Shown: positions 52,161 through 60,149, numbered from the stretch's first letter. The stretch is DNA of 64,000 nt from Hymenobacter setariae (GCF_007713685.1 NZ_VMRJ01000005.1:434001-498000), one strand, 5' to 3'. Translations and numbers: made by a program. The notes: a model not told the origin generated them from the sequence alone.

Positions 52161-52232
52161 GGTCGCGTCGTACAACGGATAGTATGAGAGTTTCCGAAGC
52201 TCTTGATTTAGGTTCGATTCCTAACGCGACCA
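52161..52232 (+). tRNA. tRNA-Arg (anticodon CCG)
   Basis: Folds as a full cloverleaf: acceptor GGTCGCG/CGCGACC, D stem GTAC/GTAT, anticodon stem AGAGT/GCTCT with loop TTCCGAA (anticodon CCG, reading CGG), T stem TTAGG/CCTAA with loop TTCGATT, discriminator A. CCA is not encoded. Its 3' end serves as one half of a direct repeat that I interpret as an integration site. A promoter precedes it and a terminator follows. Confidence 0.92.
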
Positions 52233-52239
52233 CTAAAAA
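52217..52239 (+). other. Left attachment-like repeat (tRNA 3' end)
   Basis: 23 bases including the exact core CTAACGCGACC (52221-52231). It matches 58559-58581 at 20 of 23 positions. Use of a tRNA 3' end is typical for tyrosine-recombinase integration, and a recombinase remnant lies inside the interval. Confidence 0.65.
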
Positions 52240-52269
52240 GGTCTCTGCGATATAGTAGAGACCTTTTTT
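52235..52269 (+). terminator. Intrinsic terminator of the tRNA gene
   Basis: Stem aaaaaggtctct/agagaccttttt with an 11-base loop, ending in T residues, immediately after the tRNA. Confidence 0.85.
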
Positions 52270-52301
52270 ATTGCTAAGTTTAGCAATATATGTGGCGGTT
52301 T

Positions 52302-52985
52302 TTATCGAACCTGCCCCGCCGCCCGGTTTTCTTCGCGCTCCCTGAGGCGCTGCTCCAGTGCAGCGGTGTCGTCCTGGTCCCAGCCGACATACTGCCGGCC
52401 AGGCAGTTTCCGAATGGCATCACGGGTTTCGCGCAGCAGTTGCACCAGTTCTTAATTGTCGGCCTGGACGGTCGCTGGTGTTGACGGGGTAGGGGAGCCG
52501 CCAAAGGTGCCGCCTCTACTCCTGTGAGTACCCCGATAGCCACCAGCTTTTGTAAGGCCAGTCCTTTGAGTGTATTCAGCTGAGCGGCAATTTGGACCGC
52601 ATTGTAGCTGGTTACCGACAGCGCCAGCAGCCCGAAGCCTGCCCTTCGGCACCTAGGGCGTTGACTACCACGCCGATTTTCGTGATGGCCTCGGCCGGGC
52701 TCACATTGGCGGTCTCCTTGAATAGCTTCTGTAAGCCACCCAGGCTCTTGGTCACTTCCTCAATTCCGCCCGTAAACTCATTCACCAGGGCCACTACGGC
52801 TTGTTCCACCGAATCGGTGGACTCCACCACCTAGTCTTTGGCAATGGCCATACCCTTCAGATTTGGTTCTTAGCGCGGCTGAGCCTCTTCATGTCATGGA
52901 TGCGGCCGACCTGCTCGACTCGCTCGGCGTAATCGCTCAACTCCTTGTCAATAATGCGTCGAAATTCGGCTTGATAGTCTGCCAT
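52302..52985 (-). pseudogene. Decayed phage tape-measure-like gene
   Basis: Reading the minus strand across frames gives one continuous protein broken by stops and frameshifts. It starts MADYQAEFRRIIDKELSDYA (start 52985) and reaches KRLSRAKNQ before a stop. It then continues VVESTDSVEQAVVALVNEF, GLQKLFKETANVSPAEA and, in another frame, SVTSYNAVQIAAQLNTLKGL. It ends with ELVQLLRETRDAIRKLPGRQ and LEQRLREREENRAAGQVR before TAA at 52302. Helical, Ala/Leu-rich composition and the C-terminal ending recall tail tape-measure proteins; this is a judgement by eye. At least three disruptions make it non-functional. Fragments of a gene with the same N-terminus recur four times downstream. Confidence 0.6.
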
Positions 52986-53101
52986 GTCCCTAATTAGGTA
53001 GAATCTGCATCCTAGGGATAGAACGAAATGTGGGGAGTCAATGCAACGATGACAACTTCGCTTGACTCTATCCGCCGTTCATCTTCTTTTCACGTGACCT
53101 T

Positions 53102-53752
53102 ATGTTTTCCCGTACTCTAGTTACCGCTGGCTTACTGGTGGGCCTCCTCTCTTTAACTAGCCACGCCCAAACTGCTCCACGTTTTTATGTAGGCGCGGGA
53201 GCTAATCTGTTTACCAATGTGCCGTCCCTTTCTAGAGGAGGGCCTGCTCCTGGGCTATATGGTCCAGCACTCACGGCTGGTCTACAATTGAATTCTCACC
53301 TAGCTCTACAAACAGGGGTCGCTTATTTTTGGCAGCATACATCTCGCTACGAGAGTATTTATGACCCCAAGTTGGTAGTCCCAGCAGTTCAGAGATATGA
53401 TTACCGCGCTAAGTTTTTGTCTATCCCTGTTCTACTACGGTATACCTTCGCGCCTGACGCTGAGCGCTTCCATGTAGATGCACTAGCTGGTGTGACGCTC
53501 ACACGCGCCAATTACCGCAATAGCGCTTCCAGTACTTCTGTCGCCTCCCCCTATTCCTACGAATTCGACGACTCTATTATTAGAGCGAGTGTGACGCTAG
53601 GGCCTGCCGCACGGTATACGCTAGCTCCCAACGTGGAACTGACTTCAAACGCTTTAGTGAGTGCCATAGTAAGCGACTCGTACTACCGCTTCAGCGACCA
53701 CCTCTTTTTTAATGTGCTGGTCGGCGCGCAGTATTCATTTGGGCGGCGCTAA
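53102..53752 (+). CDS. Outer-membrane beta-barrel protein, array copy 1
   Basis: 216 residues. Signal peptide (LVTAGLLVGLLSLTSHAQ), then alternating amphipathic strands: RFYVGAGANLFTN, GPALTAGLQLNSHLALQTGV, FLSIPVLLRYTFAP, FHVDALAGVTLT, SVTLGPAARYTLAPNVELTS. It ends LFFNVLVGAQYSFGRR, a beta-signal for outer-membrane insertion. It resembles small eight-strand barrels of the OmpW/PorT type. Strands and ends are conserved with the next three genes, while the predicted loops (~25-35, 68-90, 125-150) differ. The function is not known; receptor, adhesin or porin roles are possible. Confidence 0.8.
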   Translation: MFSRTLVTAGLLVGLLSLTSHAQTAPRFYVGAGANLFTNVPSLSRGGPAPGLYGPALTAGLQLNSHLALQTGVAYFWQHTSRYESIYDPKLVVPAVQRYDYRAKFLSIPVLLRYTFAPDAERFHVDALAGVTLTRANYRNSASSTSVASPYSYEFDDSIIRASVTLGPAARYTLAPNVELTSNALVSAIVSDSYYRFSDHLFFNVLVGAQYSFGRR

Positions 53753-53789
53753 AGGGGGTTCTCTCATCAAGGCAGCCATTTAAGTGGCA

Positions 53790-54002
53790 TAAAGCAGCTT
53801 CCAGTACCAGCAGGTACACCCACTAAGGCGTACCTGCTGGTGCGTTTGTAGCTACTGTGCCCAGCACCGGCCGCCACTGAGCCGCCGCGGGTGCTAGCCC
53901 CTTGGCTTAGATGGTGGCGGCCAGTAGCTGCACCACCCGCTCGGCGTAGTCACCCAACTCTTCGTCGAAGATGCGCCGAAGTTCTGCTTTATAGTCTGCT
54001 AT
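53790..54002 (-). pseudogene. Antisense gene remnant, spacer 1
   Basis: The minus strand reads (I)ADYKAELRRIFDEELGDYAE then RVVQLLAATI before a stop, matching the start of the decayed gene at 52985. The ATG has become ATA. Downstream sequence (53790-53850) corresponds to the transmembrane end seen better in the next spacer but is frame-broken. It occupies most of the 379-base gap 53753-54131. On the plus strand, a conserved cctaggggtaggacgaaaa string lies at 54029-54047, just before the next barrel gene. Confidence 0.55.
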
Positions 54003-54131
54003 GCGCCCAAATAGGCAGAATCTGTATCCTAGGGGTAGGACGAAAAAGGTAGCCAATTATGGGACTTGCGTGCTCTTAGCGCATGAAGGCCAAATTAACT
54101 TTACGGCTTCTTCACTTATCCTTTTTTCTTA

Positions 54132-54770
54132 ATGCGTAAAATTTTACTTTTCTCGGGTTTAGCTAGTTTACCGCTATTAGGCGCCGCCCAATCCACTACC
54201 AGTCGTTTGTATGTAGGTGCGGGGGCTACAGTATTAACTGGCAAGCCCTTTCATACTGATTCACGTAGTGAAGCAGGTCCAGCACTCACGGTGGGTATGC
54301 AATTCACGCCGCGTGTAGCCTTACAACTAAGCGGCACCTATACATGGCGCAATAGCAGTGATTCATATCCTGTTTATTATCTGGGCGGCACTACTCCGGA
54401 TGCGACCTTTGCTTATGAAACGCGCAGCAAACTATTCACATTTCCCTTGCTACTGCGCGCTACCCTTACGGACCCTGCCAAGCCCCTGCACGTGGACGTT
54501 CTTGGTGGTCTCATGTGGCTGCATAGCACCGCACACGCAAGCTCTTCCCTAACCTACCAAGGGCGAATTGTTGATGGCGACTCCTATAACGCCTCGGATA
54601 ATTCTTTCTCGTTTGTTCTGGGCCCAGCCTTGCGTTACAGACTGGTACCCCGCGTGGAGCTAGTGCTTAACACGCTGGTAAACGTTGGCTTGAATGGTAA
54701 TTATAATAGCTTTGACGACCGACTGTTCTCTAACGTATTAGTCGGCGTGCACTACAACTTTGGGGAATAG
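54132..54770 (+). CDS. Outer-membrane beta-barrel protein, array copy 2
   Basis: 212 residues. Signal peptide (ILLFSGLASLPLLGAAQS). Shared strands: RLYVGAGATVLTG, GPALTVGMQFTPRVALQLSG, LFTFPLLLRATLT, LHVDVLGGLMWL, FVLGPALRYRLVPRVELVLN, ending LFSNVLVGVHYNFGE. Divergent loops include SSDSYPVYYLGGTTPDATF. It is the most diverged of the four in the central loops. A leader of about 100 bases begins at the conserved string near 54029. Confidence 0.8.
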   Translation: MRKILLFSGLASLPLLGAAQSTTSRLYVGAGATVLTGKPFHTDSRSEAGPALTVGMQFTPRVALQLSGTYTWRNSSDSYPVYYLGGTTPDATFAYETRSKLFTFPLLLRATLTDPAKPLHVDVLGGLMWLHSTAHASSSLTYQGRIVDGDSYNASDNSFSFVLGPALRYRLVPRVELVLNTLVNVGLNGNYNSFDDRLFSNVLVGVHYNFGE

Positions 54771-54776
54771 TCGCTT

Positions 54777-55160
54777 TACGCGCGCTGACTAAGTAGACGA
54801 CGTATATAAGGCGCACTACTAGAAACGATTTCCCAACTGACTGCGCCAAGTACTGCCACGAGCAGGTACACCCACCAGGGCGTACCTGCTCGTTTGCTTA
54901 CAGCCATCGCGCTCGGCCCGACCGCCACTGAGCCGCCGCGGGCGCTCACCTTGCGGGCATCGGTGGACGTGCCGCCTCCATGGCTACCGGCGCGGCCGTT
55001 TGGTTGATAGCTACGCCACTGGCCTTCACCACCTATGCGTGCAGCGAATCGTGCAGGGCTTGGCTTGGATGGCAATAGCCAGCAGCTGCACCGCCCGCTC
55101 GGCGTAGTCGCCTAGCTCTTCGTTGATGGTGCGCCGAAACGCGGCTCGATAGTCTGCTAT
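54777..55160 (-). pseudogene. Antisense gene remnant, spacer 2 (best preserved)
   Basis: Minus strand from 55160: (I)ADYRAAFRRTINEELGDYAE then RAVQLLAIAIQA, after which the frame breaks. One frame gives SGVAINQTAAPVAMEAARPP. The last open frame gives SVAVGPSAMAVSKRAGTPWW then VYLLVAVLGAVSWEIVSS and a stop at 54777, so the intact protein was about 125 residues with an N-terminal helix and a C-terminal transmembrane segment. A 99-residue ORF (54776-55075) covers part of it but mixes frames, so I call a pseudogene. Together with leader sequence it fills the 513-base gap 54771-55283. Confidence 0.6.
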
Positions 55161-55283
55161 GCTCCTAAATTGGCAGAATTGGCACCCTAGGGGTATGAGA
55201 AAAGATGTATCGTAGATGCAACGTCTTACCTTGGCAAGGTATCTACGCTACGCAACTGTTTTCATCCTTTTTTCTGCCCTACA

Positions 55284-55925
55284 ATGTTTCTTTACAAACT
55301 CCTCTCGGCAAGCCTATTGGCTGGAATTTTGCCGTTGGTAAGCGCTGCTCAAACTACCCCTGATTCTCCCCGCTATTATGTGGGAGTGGGCGGTTCGATG
55401 TTGAATAGTTTTGGTTCGGGTAGCTCCCGCATATTTGGCCCTTCGCTAACAGCAGGCTTACAGTTGAAGCCTCGGCTGGCCGTGCAGGTAGGCACAACGG
55501 TGACGTGGCGCAATTACTCATCCAGCTTCATTACTACTGATGCGCAGCAGCGACAAACTGTCTACACCAATACGTCCCACTCAAATTTCATTACCGTTCC
55601 AGCCCTGCTACGTTATACGCTCACCCCAGCAGCGGCAGCCAAGCGTTTGCAAGTTGACGCGCTCGTAGGGATTTCTCTGCTCATTAACACGAGTCGTAGC
55701 ACTAGCAGGACCTTGTACCCTGATCAGACGCAATACGAGAGCTCGAACCGTTACTCAAATCTGCGTAGCAGCTTGGTACTAGGGCCAGCGCTACGTTACA
55801 GCCTCACACCTCAGGTAGCACTCACGGCAGAAGTCCCCATAAACCTGGAAGTAAGCTCCGCCTATGGCTTAAGAAATAGCTTATTCTACAATCTACAGGT
55901 TGGGGCGCGCTACAATTTTGGGTAG
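55284..55925 (+). CDS. Outer-membrane beta-barrel protein, array copy 3
   Basis: 213 residues. Signal peptide (LLSASLLAGILPLVSAAQ). Shared strands: RYYVGVGGSMLNS, FGPSLTAGLQLKPRLAVQVG, FITVPALLRYTLTP, LQVDALVGISLL, LVLGPALRYSLTPQVALTAE, ending LFYNLQVGARYNFG with the final aromatic and Gly at the C-terminus. Loops are Ser/Thr-rich (NTSRSTSRTLYPDQTQYESS). Third of four tandem paralogues, same strand and spacing pattern. Confidence 0.8.
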   Translation: MFLYKLLSASLLAGILPLVSAAQTTPDSPRYYVGVGGSMLNSFGSGSSRIFGPSLTAGLQLKPRLAVQVGTTVTWRNYSSSFITTDAQQRQTVYTNTSHSNFITVPALLRYTLTPAAAAKRLQVDALVGISLLINTSRSTSRTLYPDQTQYESSNRYSNLRSSLVLGPALRYSLTPQVALTAEVPINLEVSSAYGLRNSLFYNLQVGARYNFG

Positions 55926-55989
55926 GTTAGCTAAGCGTGCGTGTTCGCTAGGACAACCACTTGGAAGGTAGTACGTGGTGGCTAATCCA

Positions 55990-56194
55990 TTCCCAGTCGA
56001 CCGCCCCGAGCATCGCTACCAGCAGGTACACACTGGTGGGCGTACCTGCTGGTGCGTTTGTAGCTATCTCCCCGGGCCCGGCTGCTACCAAGCCGCCCAG
56101 CCTAGATGATGGTCAGCAGCTGTACTGCCCGCTCGGCGTAAGCGCCCAGCTTCTCGTGGATAATGCGCCAAAACTTGACCTAGGAGTCTGCCAT
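55990..56194 (-). pseudogene. Antisense gene remnant, spacer 3
   Basis: Minus strand from 56194: MADS, a stop, then VKFWRIIHEKLGAYAERAVQ and LLTIIGA-like residues. The start ATG survives but codon 5 is a stop. The transmembrane end is reduced to the gcaggtacacactggtgggc region near 56020. It fills most of the 384-base gap 55926-56309. The conserved ttaggggtaggacgaaaaag string is at about 56221-56240. Confidence 0.55.
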
Positions 56195-56309
56195 GTACCC
56201 AAATAGACAGAATCGGTACTTTAGGGGTAGGACGAAAAAGACTGCGTTAATGCAACCTTCATAAACTGGTCAAGCTCTATTTCGAGACCTAAGCCTCTAT
56301 CCTTTTCAA

Positions 56310-56963
56310 ATGCGCTTTCACCCTTTATTGCTTGCTAGCTCACTCGTTAGCCTGCTGCCACTGGTTAGCCAAGCACAAACTACCTCGCATTTTTATGTAG
56401 GCGCAGGGGCTAACCTGCTAACTAACGCGCCCTTTGGTTCGAAGATTTGGCCACGTCGCGTAGGCCCTTCCCTTACTGCAGGCTGGCAATTCACGCCCCG
56501 CTTGGCAGTTCAAGCAAGCGCAGCCTATCAGTGGGATAAGGATGTCTACTCCGACACCCATCTCTACTCCACCCCGACTAGTCCAGTACCGACTTTCTTT
56601 ATTCGTACAATAGACTCTCGCTATAGCTTCTTGACGATACCAGTACTGCTACGCTATACTTTTTCCTCTTCTGCTGAAGGCCTTCAGTTTGACGCCTTAG
56701 GAGGCGTAACGTTGGTGCACACACGTTTGCGCACTACTTATTCGGCAGCCCCTGATGTTCCAAACTTTCCATTCGACTACACTAGCTCTGACACCCGGGT
56801 TAACCTGACCTTAGGACCAGCGGTACGTTATGCCATCTCTCCTAAAATAGAGCTAATGGCTAACGGCTTAGTGAGCGCTATTGTAAGTGATTCGCGTGAT
56901 TTTAATGACCGTCTTTTTCTCAATGTCTTAGTGGGCGCACAGTACAATTTTGGTTCGCACTAA
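56310..56963 (+). CDS. Outer-membrane beta-barrel protein, array copy 4
   Basis: 217 residues. Signal peptide (LLLASSLVSLLPLVSQAQ). Shared strands: HFYVGAGANLLTN, VGPSLTAGWQFTPRLAVQAS, FLTIPVLLRYTFSS, LQFDALGGVTLVHT, LTLGPAVRYAISPKIELMAN, ending LFLNVLVGAQYNFGSH. It is closest to copy 1 (both have GLVSAIVSDS-type segments before the last strand), so duplication order was not simply left to right. The long loop YSTPTSPVPTFFIRTIDSR is unique. Confidence 0.8.
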   Translation: MRFHPLLLASSLVSLLPLVSQAQTTSHFYVGAGANLLTNAPFGSKIWPRRVGPSLTAGWQFTPRLAVQASAAYQWDKDVYSDTHLYSTPTSPVPTFFIRTIDSRYSFLTIPVLLRYTFSSSAEGLQFDALGGVTLVHTRLRTTYSAAPDVPNFPFDYTSSDTRVNLTLGPAVRYAISPKIELMANGLVSAIVSDSRDFNDRLFLNVLVGAQYNFGSH

Positions 56964-56964
56964 G

Positions 56965-57220
56965 TCCGCCAGGGCAGCCACGCAGCTGGTACTATGTAGC
57001 AAGCCAGCAACTCCCAGCCGACTGCACCGCCAACGGCTACAAATACAAAAACTCACTAGGGGGCACTAGTAAGCAAGCTCGTGGCCACGCCTGAGCCGGT
57101 GGCCACCGCCGATGTGGGCTTGTTGATGGCGACCACACCAGGTGCCGTGGCCACGCTGCTGTCTTTGGTTTTGGCAGCCTACCTGCTGCAGCTTTCTTTT
57201 TAGTAAAGCGGCCACGCCAC
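56965..57220 (-). pseudogene. Antisense gene remnant, spacer 4 (transmembrane end only)
   Basis: The minus strand reads SSVATAPGVVAINKPTSAVA then TGSGVATSLLTSAP, two stops, then VFVFVAVGGAVGWELLACYI. This matches the SGVAINQTAAPVAMEAARPP and LVAVLGAVSWEIV segments of spacer 2. The MADY-type head is missing. It marks the end of the tandem array. Confidence 0.5.
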
Positions 57221-57493
57221 CTACACCAAGTCAATGAGTTGCGTAAACTCCCAGTAGCCTAGCCATAGTGGGCCGCCTACGCATACGCTTGCCGCTGCTA
57301 AGAGCAGCAACCCACCCATTCTGCGCCAGATACTTGTACTCTTAAGTAGAGCTCCACCAGAGAGCCCTAAATGCCCGCCAATGGCGATGATAGTCAAGAG
57401 TATCATCACGAACATAAACAGGCTGCCATAGTTGATTTTACTGTTCGTAACGAGGCTAATATGTATGGCTAGCAGCATAGCGAAATACGGCAT
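57221..57493 (-). CDS. Small three-helix membrane protein
   Basis: 90 residues from the ATG at 57493 (MPYFAMLLAIHISLVTNSKI). Hydrophobic segments: YFAMLLAIHISLV, LFMFVMILLTIIAIGGHLGL and MGGLLLLAAASVCVGGPLWL. The family is not recognised. Intact, unlike the neighbouring remnants. It could be cargo of the integrated element or a later arrival. The frame extends to a TTG at 57517, which I do not use. Confidence 0.5.
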   Translation of the reverse strand: MPYFAMLLAIHISLVTNSKINYGSLFMFVMILLTIIAIGGHLGLSGGALLKSTSIWRRMGGLLLLAAASVCVGGPLWLGYWEFTQLIDLV

Positions 57494-57574
57494 GGCAGGA
57501 GCAGGAGAGTCTGGCAAACGAAAGTAGGAAAGGTAATTTTCTTTCCCGTTACCTACTTCGTCGCCGCAAGGCCT

Positions 57575-57756
57575 AAATTATGCCAGACACTAGTCCGTCT
57601 TGCTACCCAGCGCCGCAATAGGGCGTGCCGGCCCGGCTCATGGTACAGGATACTGGGCACCGCACCGAGGAAGCCTTCAATCACTATATGGGCGTGGATA
57701 AGCTGAAGCTGGTCGAAGAATTCATGCGTAAAGCCACTCGGTGCTGGGCCGCGTAG
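57575..57756 (+). pseudogene. Tyrosine recombinase (integrase) C-terminal remnant
   Basis: From 57622 the frame reads GVPARLMVQDTGHRTEEAFN then HYMGVDKLKLVEEFMRKA and stops at 57756. This is the end of a tyrosine recombinase: the TGHRTEEAF box carries the catalytic His/Arg region and HYMGV the nucleophilic Tyr. Upstream, in a shifted frame, CQTLVRLATQ corresponds to the preceding helix (R-x-T-F/L-x-x-L-A-x-x). The rest of the enzyme is gone. It lies 0.8 kb inside the right attachment-like repeat, as expected for a tRNA-integrated element. Confidence 0.7.
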
Positions 57757-57823
57757 GCGTGATGCAACCCTTCCTTTTTGAGCAGGCTCTTTCACGTACC
57801 GCTCCTTTTCTTACTACTTCTTT

Positions 57824-58510
57824 ATGCTGAAAGCTCTTACTCTCCTCGCCGGCAGTCTGCTGCTGAGTGGCTCTGTTTATGCCCAGGCTGGCCTGCGCGT
57901 GGGAGGCACGTGGATGGATATCACCAAGAGCCTGTTTGATGTACGAAAAGGCGCGGCGAGCATGGATACTAACAGCCAGTTCGGTTACCACCTAGGGGTT
58001 TACTACCAGGTGCCCCTTACCAAACGCCTCTCAATCGTGCCTGAACTACAATTCAGCCGCGAGCGCCAGCACGCAACTGTGACAAGTGGTAGCGACCCTT
58101 CCTATGGGTCTGTGAGTGACTACCAACTGCGTTTATCCTACCTCTATCTACCCGTATTGGCCCGCGTAGCGTTTGGGCCGGTCTACTTCGAAGCCGGTCC
58201 CCAGCTTGGCTTGCTAGTTGGCGGCCACGGCGAGGGCACCACCCAAACCTATTCTGTGGACAGAACATTTACTTCTACCATCGACCAAGCAGCCACGGAG
58301 CGTTACAACCGCCTCGACGCGGGCCTCTGCCTAGGGCTCGGGGCCACATTGCCCGCTGGTTTTGGCCTGAGCCTACGTGCCTACCAAGGCCTGCGCCAAG
58401 TGAACCGGGAGTACATGTACAACATCACGTTTATTCCTTCTAGCACAAGCGACGAGTATCATCAGTTCTTCCAAGCTTCGCTCACTTACCGGTTGCCCGG
58501 CCAGTTGTAG
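57824..58510 (+). CDS. PorT-like outer-membrane beta-barrel protein
   Basis: 228 residues. Signal peptide (LTLLAGSLLLSGSVYAQ). The strand pattern GLRVGGTWMDI, FGYHLGVYYQVPLTKRLSIV, LSYLYLPVLARVAFGPVYFE, GPQLGLLVG and ending FFQASLTYRLPGQ is that of the Bacteroidota PorT/OMP-beta-barrel family. It is related in fold to, but clearly distinct from, the four tandem barrels. It lies between the integrase remnant and the right repeat, so it is probably cargo of the same element. A role in surface exchange or secretion cannot be fixed from sequence. Confidence 0.78.
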   Translation: MLKALTLLAGSLLLSGSVYAQAGLRVGGTWMDITKSLFDVRKGAASMDTNSQFGYHLGVYYQVPLTKRLSIVPELQFSRERQHATVTSGSDPSYGSVSDYQLRLSYLYLPVLARVAFGPVYFEAGPQLGLLVGGHGEGTTQTYSVDRTFTSTIDQAATERYNRLDAGLCLGLGATLPAGFGLSLRAYQGLRQVNREYMYNITFIPSSTSDEYHQFFQASLTYRLPGQL

Positions 58511-58558
58511 AACCACCGGGACTGGTCGAAATGGTGTAAGAGGAGCAGGAAAAAATAA

Positions 58559-58581
58559 ATTTCTAACGCGACCGTTAAAAA
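58559..58581 (+). other. Right attachment-like repeat
   Basis: Second copy of the tRNA-Arg 3' end. The exact 11-base core CTAACGCGACC is at 58563-58573, with 20 of 23 bases matching 52217-52239. A weak hairpin follows (aaaccgcgtt...ggggttt, about 58580-58616), echoing the tRNA terminator position. No complete tRNA is present here. The 252-base gap 58511-58762 holds nothing else that I can identify. Confidence 0.65.
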
Positions 58582-58762
58582 CCGCGTTTATGCACTGGAA
58601 ACGGGGTTTCGCTTTATAAACAATCCCGTATCTCAGCATTGGCAGGCGCTGGTACTTGCCTAGGTTGAGCTGGCCAGCTACCATGCCGAGCAGTGCCTCA
58701 GGTGCAGGCAGTCCTAGGCCCGAGTGCTAGCCCAAGACTCAACCAGCAGCAATAATTAGCTT

Positions 58763-59356
58763 ATGCGAACTCCCTTGCGGCGGCATACGCGCCGGATTAA
58801 AGTCATTGTCTACCAAGAAACACTATTTGATTACAAAGAGCACTGCTGGACGTTCCTAGGTGCCTTTTTGGGCATAGGCTTGGTAGGTATGCTGAGTCAG
58901 TACCGGTTGGCCCCCGTAGATGCGCCTCTGCTCATTGGCTCGTTTGGTGCCTCGTCTGTCTTGATTTATGGTGTGATTAACAGCCCCTTGGCCCAGCCGC
59001 GCAACCTAGTGGGCGGGCACGTACTGAGCGCCTTCATTGGGGTGACCGTGCACCTACTAGTGCCGCAACCGCTGTGGCTGGCAGCAGCGCTGGCTGTGTC
59101 GCTGGCCATCGTAGGCATGCAAATCACCAAAACGCTGCACCCGCCGGGCGGCGCTACGGCGCTAATTGCCATTATCGGGTCGCCCCAGCTCAAAGCGTTG
59201 GGTTACTGGTATGTTGTGGTGCCCGTGTTGGTGGGAGCGGTGCTACTGCTGCTGGTAGCGGTAGTCATCAATAAGCTGGCGCCTACCCGCCACTACCCCG
59301 CCAACAAAAACTGGTACCGCGTGTGGCGGCGCACCTATCCGCCAGCAGGCTTGTAG
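58763..59356 (+). CDS. HPP-family membrane protein
   Basis: 197 residues with about four transmembrane segments: FLGAFLGIGLVGMLS, LLIGSFGASSVLIYGVI, WLAAALAVSLAIVGMQ and YVVVPVLVGAVLLLLVAVVI. The hallmark TKTLHPPGGATALIAIIGS lies between segments. Some HPP proteins are implicated in nitrite transport or signalling, but the role here is unknown. First clearly non-island gene to the right of the repeat. The N-terminal 15 residues are Arg-rich and cytoplasmic. The 247-base gap after it shows no feature. Confidence 0.85.
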   Translation: MRTPLRRHTRRIKVIVYQETLFDYKEHCWTFLGAFLGIGLVGMLSQYRLAPVDAPLLIGSFGASSVLIYGVINSPLAQPRNLVGGHVLSAFIGVTVHLLVPQPLWLAAALAVSLAIVGMQITKTLHPPGGATALIAIIGSPQLKALGYWYVVVPVLVGAVLLLLVAVVINKLAPTRHYPANKNWYRVWRRTYPPAGL

Positions 59357-59603
59357 CGCTTAGGCAACAACTCGCGCCGAAACCGCCGAAGCGGGCGGGC
59401 CCACGCTGCAGCTTCACAAGCCGCGTTGGAAGCAGGGCAGTGTAAAAGGCTGTATTTTGTTTAGCAGTAGGTTAAAGCAAGAGTTGGTTGCACGCAGTGT
59501 CTAGAGTTGAGGTAAAAATTGTGCCGCACCATGTAGCCGTTTCTAAGCTGCCACCGTATAGGCGGGCGTAGACTACTTTCTCACCTTTCTAGCTATTCTG
59601 GCC

Positions 59604-59924
59604 ATGAACACCAAATTCCTCTTCGCCGCTGCTCTCTTTGCTGCTACTACCACTTCCGTTTTCGCCCAAACCGGCTTGGAAGATGATAAAACCAAAACGA
59701 CCGTCGATGGCATGAAAACCAAGACCAAGACGGCCAAAGATGGTAAAATGAAAGTAAAAGGCAAGGATGAGGAAGGCAACGAAATGAAAGCCACTACCAA
59801 GCCTTACAAAGGCAAGATGGCCAAGCGCATGAACGGCGAAATGTCGGGCGATATGAAAGGCCACAAGGGCATGAAGCACCACAAAGGCATGAAAGGCGAC
59901 TCGACCAAGATGGGCGGTATGTAA
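59604..59924 (+). CDS. Exported Lys/Met/Gly-rich small protein
   Basis: 106 residues. Signal peptide (KFLFAAALFAATTTSVFAQ), then a low-complexity chain of Lys, Met, Thr, Gly, Asp and Glu, ending with GDMKGHKGMKHHKGMKGDST and KMGGM. The Met/His repeats resemble periplasmic copper- or silver-binding tails, and the Lys-rich start recalls 'DKxKxKxKxxDGK' exported proteins. Metal binding is inference from composition only. It is monocistronic, with a terminator directly after. Confidence 0.7.
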   Translation: MNTKFLFAAALFAATTTSVFAQTGLEDDKTKTTVDGMKTKTKTAKDGKMKVKGKDEEGNEMKATTKPYKGKMAKRMNGEMSGDMKGHKGMKHHKGMKGDSTKMGGM

Positions 59925-59949
59925 AGCACCCAGGCCTTTTGGTAACCAT

Positions 59950-59978
59950 AAAACCAGTCCGCAAGGGCTGGTTTTTTT
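59950..59978 (+). terminator. Intrinsic terminator
   Basis: Stem aaaccag(t)cc/gggctggttt with a four-base loop and seven T residues, 26 bases after the Lys/Met-rich gene. Confidence 0.88.
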
Positions 59979-60134
59979 GTGCCCACGCTCTACCAATAGT
60001 GCCTTCGGGCTAGGTCACGAAATAACATTGGGCGTGTAGCACGCCGCCAAGTACCGCGCGGGATGAGAGGCCTCCTCTCTGCTGGCTACGCAGCATGTGC
60101 GGCACTCTTGGCCAGCCACTCTCTATACAGCTTC

Positions 60135-60142
60135 TACTTTTG
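60135..60142 (+). promoter_or_regulatory. -7 promoter element of the NAD salvage cluster
   Basis: TACTTTTG, the same element as at the tRNA promoter. The start site would fall near 60148-60150, at the ATG, giving a leaderless mRNA. This argues against the upstream ATG at 60063. Confidence 0.55.
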
Positions 60143-60149
60143 CCGGGTC

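Noticed and set aside
52592..52834. 80-codon plus-strand ORF after the tRNA
   Set aside because: The minus strand here reads as a broken but continuous phage-like protein, so the plus-strand frame is a shadow.
54776..55075. 99-residue minus-strand ORF with a transmembrane segment
   Set aside because: Comparison with the other spacers shows it joins the true C-terminus to an out-of-frame N-terminal part, so I list the region as a pseudogene.
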